DNA of 64,000 nucleotides, from NCBI GenBank assembly GCA_965219035.1, contig CBDCMR010000004.1, forward strand, positions 1,736,001 to 1,800,000. Direction: 5' to 3'. Made by a program: the position numbers and the translations under genes. How positions within the stretch are numbered: the stretch's first letter is position 1; every line of letters starts with the position of its first letter. The notes under the pieces are model-generated. The model was given only the letters and a program-made list of their open reading frames with translations, was not told the DNA's origin and made no database searches. Below are positions 53,768 through 63,075 of this stretch, piece by piece. Source of the DNA: CBDCKN01 sp965219035 (GTDB lineage Bacteria > Gemmatimonadota > Gemmatimonadetes > Longimicrobiales > Gaopeijiaceae).

Positions 53768-54928
53768 GTGAGAGGAGAATTTGACGCCAGGTGCGCTGGG
53801 ACGGTTGCCTTGTTGCCATGTATCCTGGCTTCTCTCGTTGGAGCATTGGGTGCCTCTGCCCAGGAAGCTCGCCTGGACTCTCTTATCCTGGGGCAGATGG
53901 AACGGCACGGTCTTCCCGGCCTGGCTGCGGCGGCTGTGGACTCGGGTCGGACGATTTGGATTGGCACGTATGGGCTCGCGAACGTCGAGCAGCTGCGCCC
54001 GGTGACGGCTGAGACGCCGTTTCATATCGCGTCGGTGAGCAAACCGATTACGGCCACCGTACTGCTATCGCTCTACGTTGATGGGCGACTCGGGCTCGAC
54101 GAGGACATCAACGCCTACCTCCCGTTCCGCGTTCGGAACCCGCACCATCCGTCGGTACCAATCACAGTTCGGCAGCTGCTTCGGCATCGGTCGAGCATCG
54201 CTGACAACTCCGAGTACTATCGCCCCTTCTGGAGTGAGGCGGCTGGAGATCCAACCGTTCGCCTCGGCGACTATTTGCGCGACTACCTTGAAGAGGGGGG
54301 CGCCAACTACGATCCGGCGGCGAATTTCCTTACGACTCCACCTGGGACGCAACGCCGCTACTGCAATACCTGCTACGCTCTAATCGGCTACCTAGGGGAA
54401 GCGATCTCATCGACTCCGTTCGAGAGGCTCGCCGACGATGCCGTGTTCTCGCCCATGGGTATGTCTGCGACGGCCTGGTTTCTCAGAGACCTCGATTCAC
54501 GAAACCTCGCCATGCCGTATCGCCAGGCTGCGGACACAGGTTTCGTGGCATACGGCCACAATGGCTACCCAGATTGGCCTGCCGGCCAGTTGCGCTCGAG
54601 CATAAGCGACCTTGCGCGCTTCCTGGCTGTCTATTCGTCCGGAGGTGGCTCGGTCATCGATGAGCGAGTGATCGACGTCATGTCGCCGGGCAACGCTGAA
54701 ATCGGTTTCCACACCTGGGGCCAGTTGGCTCTGCGAAACCGCTGGATCCTATATGTGCACCAGGGTGGAGACATTGGCGTGAGCGCCGTGATGGGTTTTC
54801 ACCGTTACAGCGCCCGGGGCGTTGTGGTGGTCACGAACGGTGAGGGGCCCCTTCTGCCGATCTTCGAGGAGATCTTCTTGGCTGTGGATTCCCTAAAGGC
54901 GGGCGGGGCCGAACCGGGTCGGAGATGA
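53768..54928 (+). CDS. serine hydrolase, beta-lactamase (class C/PBP-like) family
   Basis: 386 aa from GTG 53768. Signal peptide (TVALLPCILASLVGALGASAQ). Catalytic SxxK in HIASVSKPITATVL (about residue 94-97), the Y-x-N motif as YCN in RRYCNTCYALIGYLGEAI, and an HxG-type motif in VHQGGDIGVSAVMG. Length matches class C-like periplasmic esterases/D-aminopeptidases. These enzymes cut beta-lactams, esters or peptides; which substrate is unknown. Intact. Confidence 0.88.
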   Translation: MRGEFDARCAGTVALLPCILASLVGALGASAQEARLDSLILGQMERHGLPGLAAAAVDSGRTIWIGTYGLANVEQLRPVTAETPFHIASVSKPITATVLLSLYVDGRLGLDEDINAYLPFRVRNPHHPSVPITVRQLLRHRSSIADNSEYYRPFWSEAAGDPTVRLGDYLRDYLEEGGANYDPAANFLTTPPGTQRRYCNTCYALIGYLGEAISSTPFERLADDAVFSPMGMSATAWFLRDLDSRNLAMPYRQAADTGFVAYGHNGYPDWPAGQLRSSISDLARFLAVYSSGGGSVIDERVIDVMSPGNAEIGFHTWGQLALRNRWILYVHQGGDIGVSAVMGFHRYSARGVVVVTNGEGPLLPIFEEIFLAVDSLKAGGAEPGRR

Positions 54929-55112
54929 TCGTTTCGTTGCTTTTTCAGAGGAGCGATTGCCGCTGACGCGATAGACATCTAGCTCGCGCGCTCCGCTTGC
55001 GGTCACCATCTTTAGCCGCGCACCTTTGAAGCGGCCCCGCGTTAGGTAGCTCCCCACGAATTCCTTTCCTCTGGAGGCCCCATGAGCGCACCGCTCTGCC
55101 GAGGACGGGCCG

Positions 55113-55769
55113 ATGGTAGAGACGACCCGGGTGCTCATCGCCGACGATCAGGACTTCGTCCGCACCGGACTAAAGATGATCCTCGACGCCCAACCGGGTA
55201 TCGACGTGGTGGGCGAAGCCGAAGACGGGCGTCAGGCGGTATGGCTTGCCCGACAACTTCAACCCGACGTGTGTCTGTTCGACATACGTATGCCCGTGAT
55301 GGACGGCCTCGAAGCGACCCGCCAGCTCGCGGGGCCCGACGTCGAAGACCCGATGGCGATCGTCATCATCACCACGTTCGACCTCGACGATTACGTATAC
55401 GGGGCGCTCAAGGCAGGCGCCCGCGGGTTCCTGCTGAAAGACGCCGGGCCCGACCTCCTCGTCCAAGCGATCCGCGCAGCAGCCAGCGGTGACGCCCTCA
55501 TTGCCCCCAGCGTCACGGCCCGACTCCTCACGACGTTTGCGCGCGCGTCGACTCAAAAGGCGCCCACCCAGCCAATCGAGCCACTGACCGACCGCGAGGA
55601 GGAGGTTCTGCTCACCATCGCCCGAGGTCTCACCAACTCCGAAATCGCAGGCGAGTTCCACATCAGCCTCAGCACCGTCAAGACTCACCTCTCCAGCCTC
55701 ATGGGCAAGCTAAGTGCGCGCAACCGCGTCGAATTGGCGGTGTGGGCCTACGAGACCGACCGGGTCTGA
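55113..55769 (+). CDS. NarL/FixJ-type response regulator
   Basis: 218 aa. Receiver domain with acidic pocket (VLIADDQDFVRTGLK), phospho-acceptor D in CLFDIRMPVMDG, T in VIIITTFD-like strand and K in GFLLKDAGPDLL. The C-terminal LuxR-type helix-turn-helix is complete (LTDREEEVLLTIARGLTNSE, FHISLSTVKTHLSSLMGKL). It normally pairs with a sensor kinase, which is not adjacent; the sequence upstream (54929-55112) carries no kinase. Intact. Start ATG 55113. Confidence 0.92.
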   Translation: MVETTRVLIADDQDFVRTGLKMILDAQPGIDVVGEAEDGRQAVWLARQLQPDVCLFDIRMPVMDGLEATRQLAGPDVEDPMAIVIITTFDLDDYVYGALKAGARGFLLKDAGPDLLVQAIRAAASGDALIAPSVTARLLTTFARASTQKAPTQPIEPLTDREEEVLLTIARGLTNSEIAGEFHISLSTVKTHLSSLMGKLSARNRVELAVWAYETDRV

Positions 55770-55864
55770 GAATGACCCCCGGCTCTAATGATCAGCGAGC
55801 ATTCTCGAGGTGGTCATCGTCTGAGCGGGTTGCCGCCCCAAACGCCTTAGACGCATGTTCCCCC

Positions 55865-56650
55865 ATGACTGAGGAACAGCGACGTCGTCTCTCAGCCGTG
55901 ATGTTCACGGATGTGGTCGGGTACACGGCCCTCATGCAGGGTGACGAAGAGGCCGCCAGGCTCGTTCGGCTCCGTCACCGGGAAGCGCTGGAAGCTGCGA
56001 TCGCTGCGCACGGGGGAGAACTCGTTCAATACCTCGGCGACGGAAGTCTCAGCACGTTCCCAAGTGCCGTGAGAGCCGTGTACGCTGCCGTCGAGATTCA
56101 ACGAGCCCTCCGCGAAGACGTGCCGCTCCGGATCGGCATCCACCAGGGCGAGATCGCCTTCGATGACCAGGGCATATACGGCGACAGCGTGAACGTCGCG
56201 TCCCGAGTCATGGGCGTGGGCACGCCTGGCAGTGTTTTGGTTTCCGAAAAGGCACAAGACGAACTCAAGAACCAACGCGACTTCTTGACTCCCTCGCTAG
56301 GTCACTTCGACCTGAAGAACGTCAAACATCCCATGGTGGTCCATGCGGTTCGGCAGGAGGGGCTAGACGTTCCGACGCGAGAGGAGGTCTTAGCACAAGG
56401 CAGGGGTTCTGGGAGAATCAGTGCCGGTCCCGAGGTTTTCCGTTCATTTCCCGCCACGTTGGGTAACGAAAGGTCCGTCGCCGTGCTGCCCCTCCAAAAC
56501 ATAGGGGGTGACCCTGAGAACGAGTTCTTCTCGGACGGGCTGACGGAGGACATTATCGCTCATTTGTCCCACGTTGAGGAGTTGAAGGTCGTCTCTCGGA
56601 CGTCGGTCATGCGCTACAAGGACACCACCGACCCCTCTCTGCCAACTTAG
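55865..56650 (+). pseudogene. class III adenylate/guanylate cyclase with TolB-like domain, cut by IS3
   Basis: ATG 55865. Cyclase homology domain with first metal Asp in SAVMFTDVVGYTALMQGDEE, second in VQYLGDGSLSTFPSAVRAV, and YGDSVNVASRVMGVGTPGSV. A TolB/FlgO-like domain follows (RSVAVLPLQNIGGDPENEFF, DIIAHLSHVEELKVVSRTSV). It stops at the left end of IS3 copy B (56640); the last residues are IS-derived. Proteins of this kind usually continue into TPR repeats, absent here. The cyclase domain itself is complete and may still work. Confidence 0.85.
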
Positions 56651-56705
56651 GTGAGACACGGAACGAGTAAAGAATTAGAGTAGGGCGAAGGCAGAGAAAC
56701 CGAGG

Positions 56706-57158
56706 ATGCTGGGACACCGAGAGAGAATGGAAGAGAATGGAATCGCCCCACTAACCTGGGAGGGTAAGCGAAGCGCGGCAGCTGCTCCGGACGCGGAGGT
56801 GGTAGATAAGCCGACGCGCCGACGGTTTAGTCCGTCGTACAAGCTGCGGGTCGTCGAAGAAGCGGACCGGTGCACGGAGCCGGGAGAGGTAGGGCGACTC
56901 CTGCGACGCGAGGGCTTGTACTCGTCGCACCTGACGACATGGCGCAAGGCGGTGCGGAGTGGGTCGCTGAGAGTGCTGTCGAAGAGACGAGGTCGAAAGC
57001 CGAGCGAACGGAATCCGCTGGAGGGGAAAGTGCGCAAGCTGGAGCGCGAGAACACTCGCCTGGAGAAGGAACTCGAGAAGGCGCGCCTGATCATCGACGT
57101 CCAGGGAAAAGTTGCAGGGCTGCTGGGATTGAGCCTCGAGGACGGGACGAACTCGTGA
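56706..57158 (+). CDS. IS3-family transposase orfA
   Basis: 150 aa. Helix-turn-helix region (RFSPSYKLRVVEEADRCTEP, LLRREGLYSSHLTTWRKAVR) and a C-terminal coiled coil (VRKLERENTRLEKELEKARL). The stop overlaps the orfB start (GTGA). In IS3 elements OrfA binds the ends and an OrfAB fusion made by frameshifting is the transposase. Confidence 0.92.
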   Translation: MLGHRERMEENGIAPLTWEGKRSAAAAPDAEVVDKPTRRRFSPSYKLRVVEEADRCTEPGEVGRLLRREGLYSSHLTTWRKAVRSGSLRVLSKRRGRKPSERNPLEGKVRKLERENTRLEKELEKARLIIDVQGKVAGLLGLSLEDGTNS

Positions 57159-58162
57159 AGGCGGCCGAGGCGCTGGCCACGTACGTAGGGGTAAAGCCCG
57201 CGTGCGATGCGCTCAGGGTCGCCCGAGCCACGTTCTATCGTCGTCGGAGGCCATCGACCGGGCATCAGCAGCCCCGCCCGACCCCAGCCCGTGCCTTGAG
57301 CGAGAAGGAACGAGACAAGGTCTTCGACACGCTGTGTTCGGAGCGATTCGTGGACCGGTCCCCGGCCGAGGTTGTGGCGACCCTGCTCGACGAAGACGTC
57401 TACCTGTGCAGCGAACGTACGATGTATCGCGTTCTGGCCTCCCAAGTGCCAGTTCGAGAGCGCCGAGCGCAGCGGAGTCATCCCGAATACCAGAAACCCG
57501 AGTTGATGGCGACGGGCCCGGGCCAGGTCTGGTCCTGGGATATCACACGGCTGCTGGGGCCGAGGAAGTGGAGCTACTTCTACCTCTACGTCATCATGGA
57601 CATCTTCAGCCGCTACATCGTGGGATGGATGGTGGCGGATCGGGAGAGCTCGGCCTTGGCCGGGCGCCTGATCCAGCAGAGTTGCCTGAAGCATGGCGTC
57701 CAGCCCCAGGTCCTGACCTTGCACTCGGATCGAGGAGCTCCGATGACGAGCCAATGCACGGCTCAGCTCCTCGCCGATCTCGGGGTGACCCGCTCGCTGA
57801 GCCGACCTCAGGTGTCGGATGACAATCCGTTCTCCGAGGCCCAGTTCAAGACCTTGAAGTACCATCCCTCGTTTCCTGGACGGTTCGAGGATCAGGGCCA
57901 GGCCAAAATGTTCTGTCGCTCGTTCTTCCGCTGGTACAATGCCGAGCACCGCCATGGCGGCATCTCGATGCTGACCCCCGAACAGGTCCACTTCGGTCAC
58001 GCCGATCAGGTCATCGCCGGCAGGGAGGCCGTGCTACGCGAGGCCTGGGCCGCTCATCCCGACCGCTTCGTCTCCGGTGAGCCGAAGCCCAAACCGCTCC
58101 CGGAGGCCGTCTGGATCAATCCTCCAACCCCCTCCCTCACGACACAGGAGATTGCTCTCTAA
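57155..58162 (+). CDS. IS3-family transposase orfB
   Basis: 335 aa from GTG 57155. HTH-type N-terminal region (ALATYVGVKPACDALRVARA), then the DDE integrase core: VWSWDITRLLGPRKWSYF (D), LTLHSDRGAPMTSQ (D) and NPFSEAQFKTLKYHP (E). Copy A at 35459 differs by a frameshift. This is the only complete copy. Confidence 0.92.
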   Translation: MKAAEALATYVGVKPACDALRVARATFYRRRRPSTGHQQPRPTPARALSEKERDKVFDTLCSERFVDRSPAEVVATLLDEDVYLCSERTMYRVLASQVPVRERRAQRSHPEYQKPELMATGPGQVWSWDITRLLGPRKWSYFYLYVIMDIFSRYIVGWMVADRESSALAGRLIQQSCLKHGVQPQVLTLHSDRGAPMTSQCTAQLLADLGVTRSLSRPQVSDDNPFSEAQFKTLKYHPSFPGRFEDQGQAKMFCRSFFRWYNAEHRHGGISMLTPEQVHFGHADQVIAGREAVLREAWAAHPDRFVSGEPKPKPLPEAVWINPPTPSLTTQEIAL

Positions 58163-59358
58163 TTAATTCCCAAGAGTGTCTCACTGGCGTTGACAGGCTC
58201 CGCGCCGAGATAGACGCCAAGCTCCAGAAGCGTGACGGGTCGCCCCAGGAATCGCTTGAAGACAGCCTCGTACCGTCGAAGGAGGCGCGGGTCCGAAAGC
58301 TTATCAGTCTTATAGACGGTCGTGTCCAGTCGCTTTCCGCGGATAACTGTAGACCCGACTGTTGAGACGGACGATGGCCGTTGGTCGATAGGCCGCGCCG
58401 TGTCGCTCCCACCGGGGGCCTCTTCCTTCTGGGCAATCACCTCCAGGAAGCGACATGCCTGCTCTACGCACGATGATGCTTCTCGACCCTGTCCAGACTC
58501 CTCCAACAACCTCCCGAGCCGCCGGTACGCGGGAAAAAACGCCGCATGGAGAACAATCCTCTCAACGACCAGACGTACGATGTCACTAGCCGGCGTGTCG
58601 ACCATCTCCTCATGGGCCAGCTCGAAGGCGCTGAGATAGGCGGCGGCCGCCAACTCCCAACGCGCTTCGGCGGCTCGGACGTCTCCGAGCGACCTGTGAA
58701 ACAACCAGCGATCAGGGTCGAGCACCACCGCCTGCTCATAGGCTGCTTCCGCTTCTCCATCGCGTTCCAACCGCTTCAACGCATCCCCTCGCTGGTGGTG
58801 CGACCAAGACGCTGTGGGTTCGAGAGCAATAGCCGAGTCATACGCGGCCAGGGCCTCATCCCAGCGCTCCAGTTCGGCCAGCGCCCGCCCTCGATGGTGG
58901 TGAAACCAAGACACTGCCGGTTCAACGGAGATCAAAGAGTCAAACACGGCCAGCGCAGCATCCCAGCGCTCCAGCCCGACTAGCGCCTCCCCGAGCTGTT
59001 CAATAGACTCGGCATGCCCAGGGTCGAGCTCTATCGCCCGTTCATAAGCCACGCTCGCCCTCTTCAACCGGTCGACCTTGGAGAGGGCTGTGCCGAGGCC
59101 GCGATACGACGGAGCGGAATTCGGGTCTAACTCGGTCGCGAACTGATAGGCGTCGACTGCCTCGCTCCATAGTTCGAGCTTCGATCTTGCAGCGCCAAGC
59201 TCTTGGTACCGCCGCTGTGCTTCCGCTCGGGATCGGATAGCTCTCTGGTATGAGTCACCGGCTCCCTCGTCGGCCCCCCCGCCTCTCCAGGCGGCGAGCC
59301 CGTCCCGCATTCGGACCCAGATGTTCTCACCAGTGGGATGGTCTGAGTCCGTCGCCAT
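58159..59358 (-). pseudogene. TPR protein with start of a methyltransferase domain, 3' end cut by IS3
   Basis: ATG 59358 (GAGGAC upstream). Six or more TPR-like units (LELWSEAVDAYQFATELDPN, VAYERAIELDPGHAESIEQL, ERWDEALAAYDSAIALEPTA). A C-terminal segment TVYKTDKLSDPRLLRRYEAV and FLGRPVTLLELGVYLGA matches the beginning of CmcI-like SAM methyltransferases, whose glycine-rich motif I it reaches. The last 13 residues come from IS3 copy B. The methyltransferase catalytic part is lost. Confidence 0.82.
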
Positions 59359-59399
59359 TCGTGTCCTCAAGGAAATGAAACTAGTGAATCGTCCCGGGA

Positions 59400-60332
59400 T
59401 CATCGGAGACTGTTTGACTTGAGTGCCAGGGGCTCAGGTTGAGCTGTCTGGCGTGAACGATACTGCTCTTCGTACTCGGCTGGGGGGACGTGGCCGAGGG
59501 GCTCGAAGAGGCGGTGGTTGTTGAACCACCACACCCACTCGAGGGTGGCGAGCTCGACGTCTTCGATCTTGGACCACGGTCCCCGGGGGTAGATGAGCTC
59601 GGTCTTGTAGAGCCCGATGATGGTCTCGGCCAGGGCATTGTCGTAGGAGTCGCCGCGACTGCCGACAGATGGTTCGATGCCGGCCAGCGCCAAGCGCTCG
59701 GTGTAGCGAATAGACAGATATTGCCCGCCGCGGTCGGAGTGATGCACGAGGCGCTCGCCGTCTTCACCCCAACGCTCCGTGATGGCCTGCTCGAGCGCGT
59801 CGAGTGCCAGGTCACTCCTCAGGGAGTTCGAGATCTGCCAACCCACGATGCGGCGCGCGAATGCATCCATGACGAGCGCCACGTAGACGAATGTGTGTCC
59901 TGTCCGGACGTAGGTCAGATCCGACACCCACAGCTCGTTGGGACGAGACGCCGAGAAGTCACGATCCACCAGGTCCAGGGGCCGCTCCATACCCTCGACG
60001 GCGTAGGTCGTGACTTTGAAGGTTCGACCCCTCACTGCTCCGCGCAGGCCCATCTCGCGCATCAGGCGAGCCACCGTGCATCGGGCCACCCGAGTGCCCT
60101 CTCGGTTGAGCTGCTTCCAGACCTTCTTGGCCCCGTAGACCTGGAAGTTCTGCATCCACACCCGCCGTATCTCAGCCTTCAAGCCCTCATCCCGCTGAGC
60201 CCGTGCCGAGCGCCTCGTCGGCTCGGCCTCGAGCGCCTTGTACGTGTAGTATGTTGACGGAGCGATCGGCAGCACATGGCAGATCGGCTCGACTCCGTAC
60301 TCGGACCGGTTATCGTCGATGAACGCCACCAT
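59400..60332 (-). CDS. IS3-family transposase orfB (copy C)
   Basis: 310 aa. HTH-type start (HVLPIAPSTYYTYKALEAEP), GLRGAVRGRTFKVTTYAVEG, then the DDE core: LWVSDLTYVRTGHTFVYVAL (D), HHSDRGGQYLSIRYTERL (D) and DNALAETIIGLYKTELIY (E). The start ATG overlaps the orfA stop (TGATG). Differs from copy D by one residue (IIGL against IVGL). Confidence 0.93.
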   Translation of the reverse strand: MVAFIDDNRSEYGVEPICHVLPIAPSTYYTYKALEAEPTRRSARAQRDEGLKAEIRRVWMQNFQVYGAKKVWKQLNREGTRVARCTVARLMREMGLRGAVRGRTFKVTTYAVEGMERPLDLVDRDFSASRPNELWVSDLTYVRTGHTFVYVALVMDAFARRIVGWQISNSLRSDLALDALEQAITERWGEDGERLVHHSDRGGQYLSIRYTERLALAGIEPSVGSRGDSYDNALAETIIGLYKTELIYPRGPWSKIEDVELATLEWVWWFNNHRLFEPLGHVPPAEYEEQYRSRQTAQPEPLALKSNSLR

Positions 60333-60652
60333 CAGCGGGGTCGGCGGTCGAGCTCCGCCTGCGCGAAATACGCGGACGCCTTGCGTAGAATCTCATTCGC
60401 TCGCTTCAGCTCGCGGATCTCCCGCTCCTGATCTTTGAGCCGTTGACGCTCGTCCGTCGTCAGCCCTGACCGTCTCCCTGAATCACGCTCTGCACGCCGT
60501 ACCCACTTCCGCAGGGTCTCCGCCGTGCACCCGACCTTCTCTGCGATCAAGCAGATCGCCGCCCACTGTGACGCGTGGTCCGACTCCTGCGTGAACACCA
60601 GCCGGACTGCCCTCTCCCGTGTCTCGGGGGAGTACTTCGTTACTCTCTTCAT
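60332..60652 (-). CDS. IS3-family transposase orfA (copy C)
   Basis: 106 aa: KYSPETRERAVRLVFTQESD, HTH around AEKVGCTAETLRKWVRRAER and a coiled coil (RLKDQEREIRELKRANEILR). Stop overlaps orfB. Identical to copy D. Confidence 0.93.
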   Translation of the reverse strand: MKRVTKYSPETRERAVRLVFTQESDHASQWAAICLIAEKVGCTAETLRKWVRRAERDSGRRSGLTTDERQRLKDQEREIRELKRANEILRKASAYFAQAELDRRPR

Positions 60653-60711
60653 GACCCCATCCTCTCAACTGATGGAGTCTCCGGCAAACCCGGGGCGATT
60701 CATCGGGAGTG

Positions 60712-61075
60712 GACCACCCCCATTTCTGCTGAATCGCGTTCAGTCCTTGAGGTTATCCTGCGTGTGAGGCCAGCCATCGGTAGCCATCCACTGTTCCCGT
60801 CCATAGGGGACCCTGCGAAAGCAGTTGCATACAGGGTGACTGCCTCCTGGCTGCGCAAGGCTGAGGCCCTGGCAGGTCTGGAGCCGCTGCGAGGGGCTCT
60901 CTGGCACAGCTATAGACGGAAATGGGCCTCGGAGAAGAAGCACCTAGCAGACGTGGATGTCGCGGAGATGGGTGGGTGGAGTTGTGTGGATACGCTCCAG
61001 ATCTATCAACGCCCCGATGCCGAGACTCGCCAGAGGGTTCTGACCGACCGCCGACCAATCAGGGAGGTATCTTGA
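60712..61075 (+). pseudogene. tyrosine integrase C-terminal fragment
   Basis: The fragment starts right at the IS end. GALWHSYRRKWASEKKHLAD (H-x2-R), VAEMGGWSCVDTLQIYQRPD (W and catalytic Y) and a helical tail. The first catalytic Arg and the N-terminal domains are missing. It ends about 95 bases before tRNA-Gly, the usual position of an integrase that uses the tRNA as its attachment site. Confidence 0.8.
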
Positions 61076-61169
61076 TTCGGTCCACCTTGCACGCTTACTT
61101 ACACACTCCGACTCGGGTCCGTGGCGGGGATGTCGTAATGGGAACGGCCACAAGCAGTTAGTAGGTAAC

Positions 61170-61242
61170 GCGGGCGTAGCTCAGTTGGTAGAGCATCAGC
61201 TTCCCAAGCTGAGGGTCGCCGGTTCGATTCCGGTCGCCCGCT
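61170..61242 (+). tRNA. tRNA-Gly (anticodon CCC)
   Basis: GCGGGCG acceptor arm pairs with CGCCCGC. D-arm GCTCAGTTGGTAGAGC, anticodon stem TCAGC/GCTGA with loop TTCCCAA (anticodon 61203-61205), GGTTCGATTCC T-arm. CCA not encoded. A 42-base copy of its 5' half lies at 63762-63803 on the other strand. Confidence 0.95.
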
Positions 61243-61255
61243 TTCAGGAAACACC

Positions 61256-61295
61256 AAGCGCCACAAGGCTTTCCGGCCCTGCGGCGCTTTCGTTT
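61256..61295 (+). terminator. hairpin after tRNA-Gly
   Basis: AAGCGCC (61256-61262) pairs with GGCGCTT (61283-61289), followed by TCGTTT. Between here and IS copy D (61296-61627) no gene is seen. Confidence 0.55.
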
Positions 61296-61677
61296 CGACT
61301 GCCCCTGGTGGCCTGCGGTGACGGCATGGGCGCTCCAGCTCGCCATGAGTTGGTCGAGGGATCGTAGATACTTTGGGAAGTGCAGCCAAACCCAGGAGTC
61401 GCCAATGATCCATAGATGAGTGGCAGACGGCCTCGGCTCGACGAACGGGCGACCAGTAGAAGCCCAGGTTGTACGTAGGCAACTCGGATTCCAAGGTCGT
61501 GTGCGCATCTCGGTCCTTCTTCTCACGTGTCAGCTAGTGTTGTATGATACCGGTCGTCGGGAGGCTGACCGTGGACCGCGTGGTAGAAGGGGTCTGATGG
61601 GTGCCCCGAGAACACGGCTGGCTCAACTGAATCGCCCCGGGTTTGCCGGAGACTCCATCAGTTGAGAGGATGGGGTC

Positions 61678-61998
61678 ATGAAGAGAGTAACGAAGTACTC
61701 CCCCGAGACACGGGAGAGGGCAGTCCGGCTGGTGTTCACGCAGGAGTCGGACCACGCGTCACAGTGGGCGGCGATCTGCTTGATCGCAGAGAAGGTCGGG
61801 TGCACGGCGGAGACCCTGCGGAAGTGGGTACGGCGTGCAGAGCGTGATTCAGGGAGACGGTCAGGGCTGACGACGGACGAGCGTCAACGGCTCAAAGATC
61901 AGGAGCGGGAGATCCGCGAGCTGAAGCGAGCGAATGAGATTCTACGCAAGGCGTCCGCGTATTTCGCGCAGGCGGAGCTCGACCGCCGACCCCGCTGA
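61678..61998 (+). CDS. IS3-family transposase orfA (copy D)
   Basis: 106 aa, same sequence as copy C orfA: HTH (VGCTAETLRKWVRRAERDSG) and C-terminal coiled coil. Its TGA overlaps the ATG of orfB. Confidence 0.93.
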   Translation: MKRVTKYSPETRERAVRLVFTQESDHASQWAAICLIAEKVGCTAETLRKWVRRAERDSGRRSGLTTDERQRLKDQEREIRELKRANEILRKASAYFAQAELDRRPR

Positions 61999-62930
61999 TG
62001 GTGGCGTTCATCGACGATAACCGGTCCGAGTACGGAGTCGAGCCGATCTGCCATGTGCTGCCGATCGCTCCGTCAACATACTACACGTACAAGGCGCTCG
62101 AGGCCGAGCCGACGAGGCGCTCGGCACGGGCTCAGCGGGATGAGGGCTTGAAGGCTGAGATACGGCGGGTGTGGATGCAGAACTTCCAGGTCTACGGGGC
62201 CAAGAAGGTCTGGAAGCAGCTCAACCGAGAGGGCACTCGGGTGGCCCGATGCACGGTGGCTCGCCTGATGCGCGAGATGGGCCTGCGCGGAGCAGTGAGG
62301 GGTCGAACCTTCAAAGTCACGACCTACGCCGTCGAGGGTATGGAGCGGCCCCTGGACCTGGTGGATCGTGACTTCTCGGCGTCTCGTCCCAACGAGCTGT
62401 GGGTGTCGGATCTGACCTACGTCCGGACAGGACACACATTCGTCTACGTGGCGCTCGTCATGGATGCATTCGCGCGCCGCATCGTGGGTTGGCAGATCTC
62501 GAACTCCCTGAGGAGTGACCTGGCACTCGACGCGCTCGAGCAGGCCATCACGGAGCGTTGGGGTGAAGACGGCGAGCGCCTCGTGCATCACTCCGACCGC
62601 GGCGGGCAATATCTGTCTATTCGCTACACCGAGCGCTTGGCGCTGGCCGGCATCGAACCATCTGTCGGCAGTCGCGGCGACTCCTACGACAATGCCCTGG
62701 CCGAGACCATCGTCGGGCTCTACAAGACCGAGCTCATCTACCCCCGGGGACCGTGGTCCAAGATCGAAGACGTCGAGCTCGCCACCCTCGAGTGGGTGTG
62801 GTGGTTCAACAACCACCGCCTCTTCGAGCCCCTCGGCCACGTCCCCCCAGCCGAGTACGAAGAGCAGTATCGTTCACGCCAGACAGCTCAACCTGAGCCC
62901 CTGGCACTCAAGTCAAACAGTCTCCGATGA
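61998..62930 (+). CDS. IS3-family transposase orfB (copy D)
   Basis: 310 aa with complete DDE triad (LWVSDLTYV, HHSDRGGQY, DNALAETIVGLYKTEL). Undamaged, so this element type may still move. Confidence 0.93.
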   Translation: MVAFIDDNRSEYGVEPICHVLPIAPSTYYTYKALEAEPTRRSARAQRDEGLKAEIRRVWMQNFQVYGAKKVWKQLNREGTRVARCTVARLMREMGLRGAVRGRTFKVTTYAVEGMERPLDLVDRDFSASRPNELWVSDLTYVRTGHTFVYVALVMDAFARRIVGWQISNSLRSDLALDALEQAITERWGEDGERLVHHSDRGGQYLSIRYTERLALAGIEPSVGSRGDSYDNALAETIVGLYKTELIYPRGPWSKIEDVELATLEWVWWFNNHRLFEPLGHVPPAEYEEQYRSRQTAQPEPLALKSNSLR

Positions 62931-63075
62931 CCCCGGGGCGATTCAGTAGTGCTCGTCTGGGTGGCAACGGTGTCGATAGTCAGAGGAGCATGGTTGAATC
63001 AGTCCAAGTCAGAGACATCGGCAGCGTACATCGTGTGCTCCCATATACCGCCAGTGCCCCCGGCGATCTGAGGCG

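Larger units (their letters stand above)
56640..58195 (+). mobile_element. IS3-family element copy B (intact)
   Basis: Ends TGCCAACTTAGGTGAGACAC and GTGTCTCACTGGCGTTGACA, an imperfect inverted repeat with TG...CA tips. It carries complete orfA and orfB. It separates two truncated genes of opposite direction. No target duplication is visible. Confidence 0.88.
59385..60702 (-). mobile_element. IS3-family element (second type), copy C
   Basis: Ends TGAATCGTCCCGGGATCATC and, on the other strand, TGAATCGCCCCGGGTTTGCC. Nearly identical to copy D at 61628-62945 but in opposite orientation. No 3- or 4-bp duplication is evident at the flanks. Confidence 0.9.
61628..62945 (+). mobile_element. IS3-family element (second type), copy D
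   Basis: Ends TGAATCGCCCCGGGTTTGCC and (other strand) TGAATCGCCCCGGGGTCATC. Inverted relative to copy C, with 925 bases between them carrying the integrase fragment and tRNA-Gly. Confidence 0.92.

Noticed and set aside
56640..58195. Target-site duplication around IS3 copies
   Set aside because: Flanking 3-4 bases do not match at copies B, C or D, so simple insertion cannot be shown.
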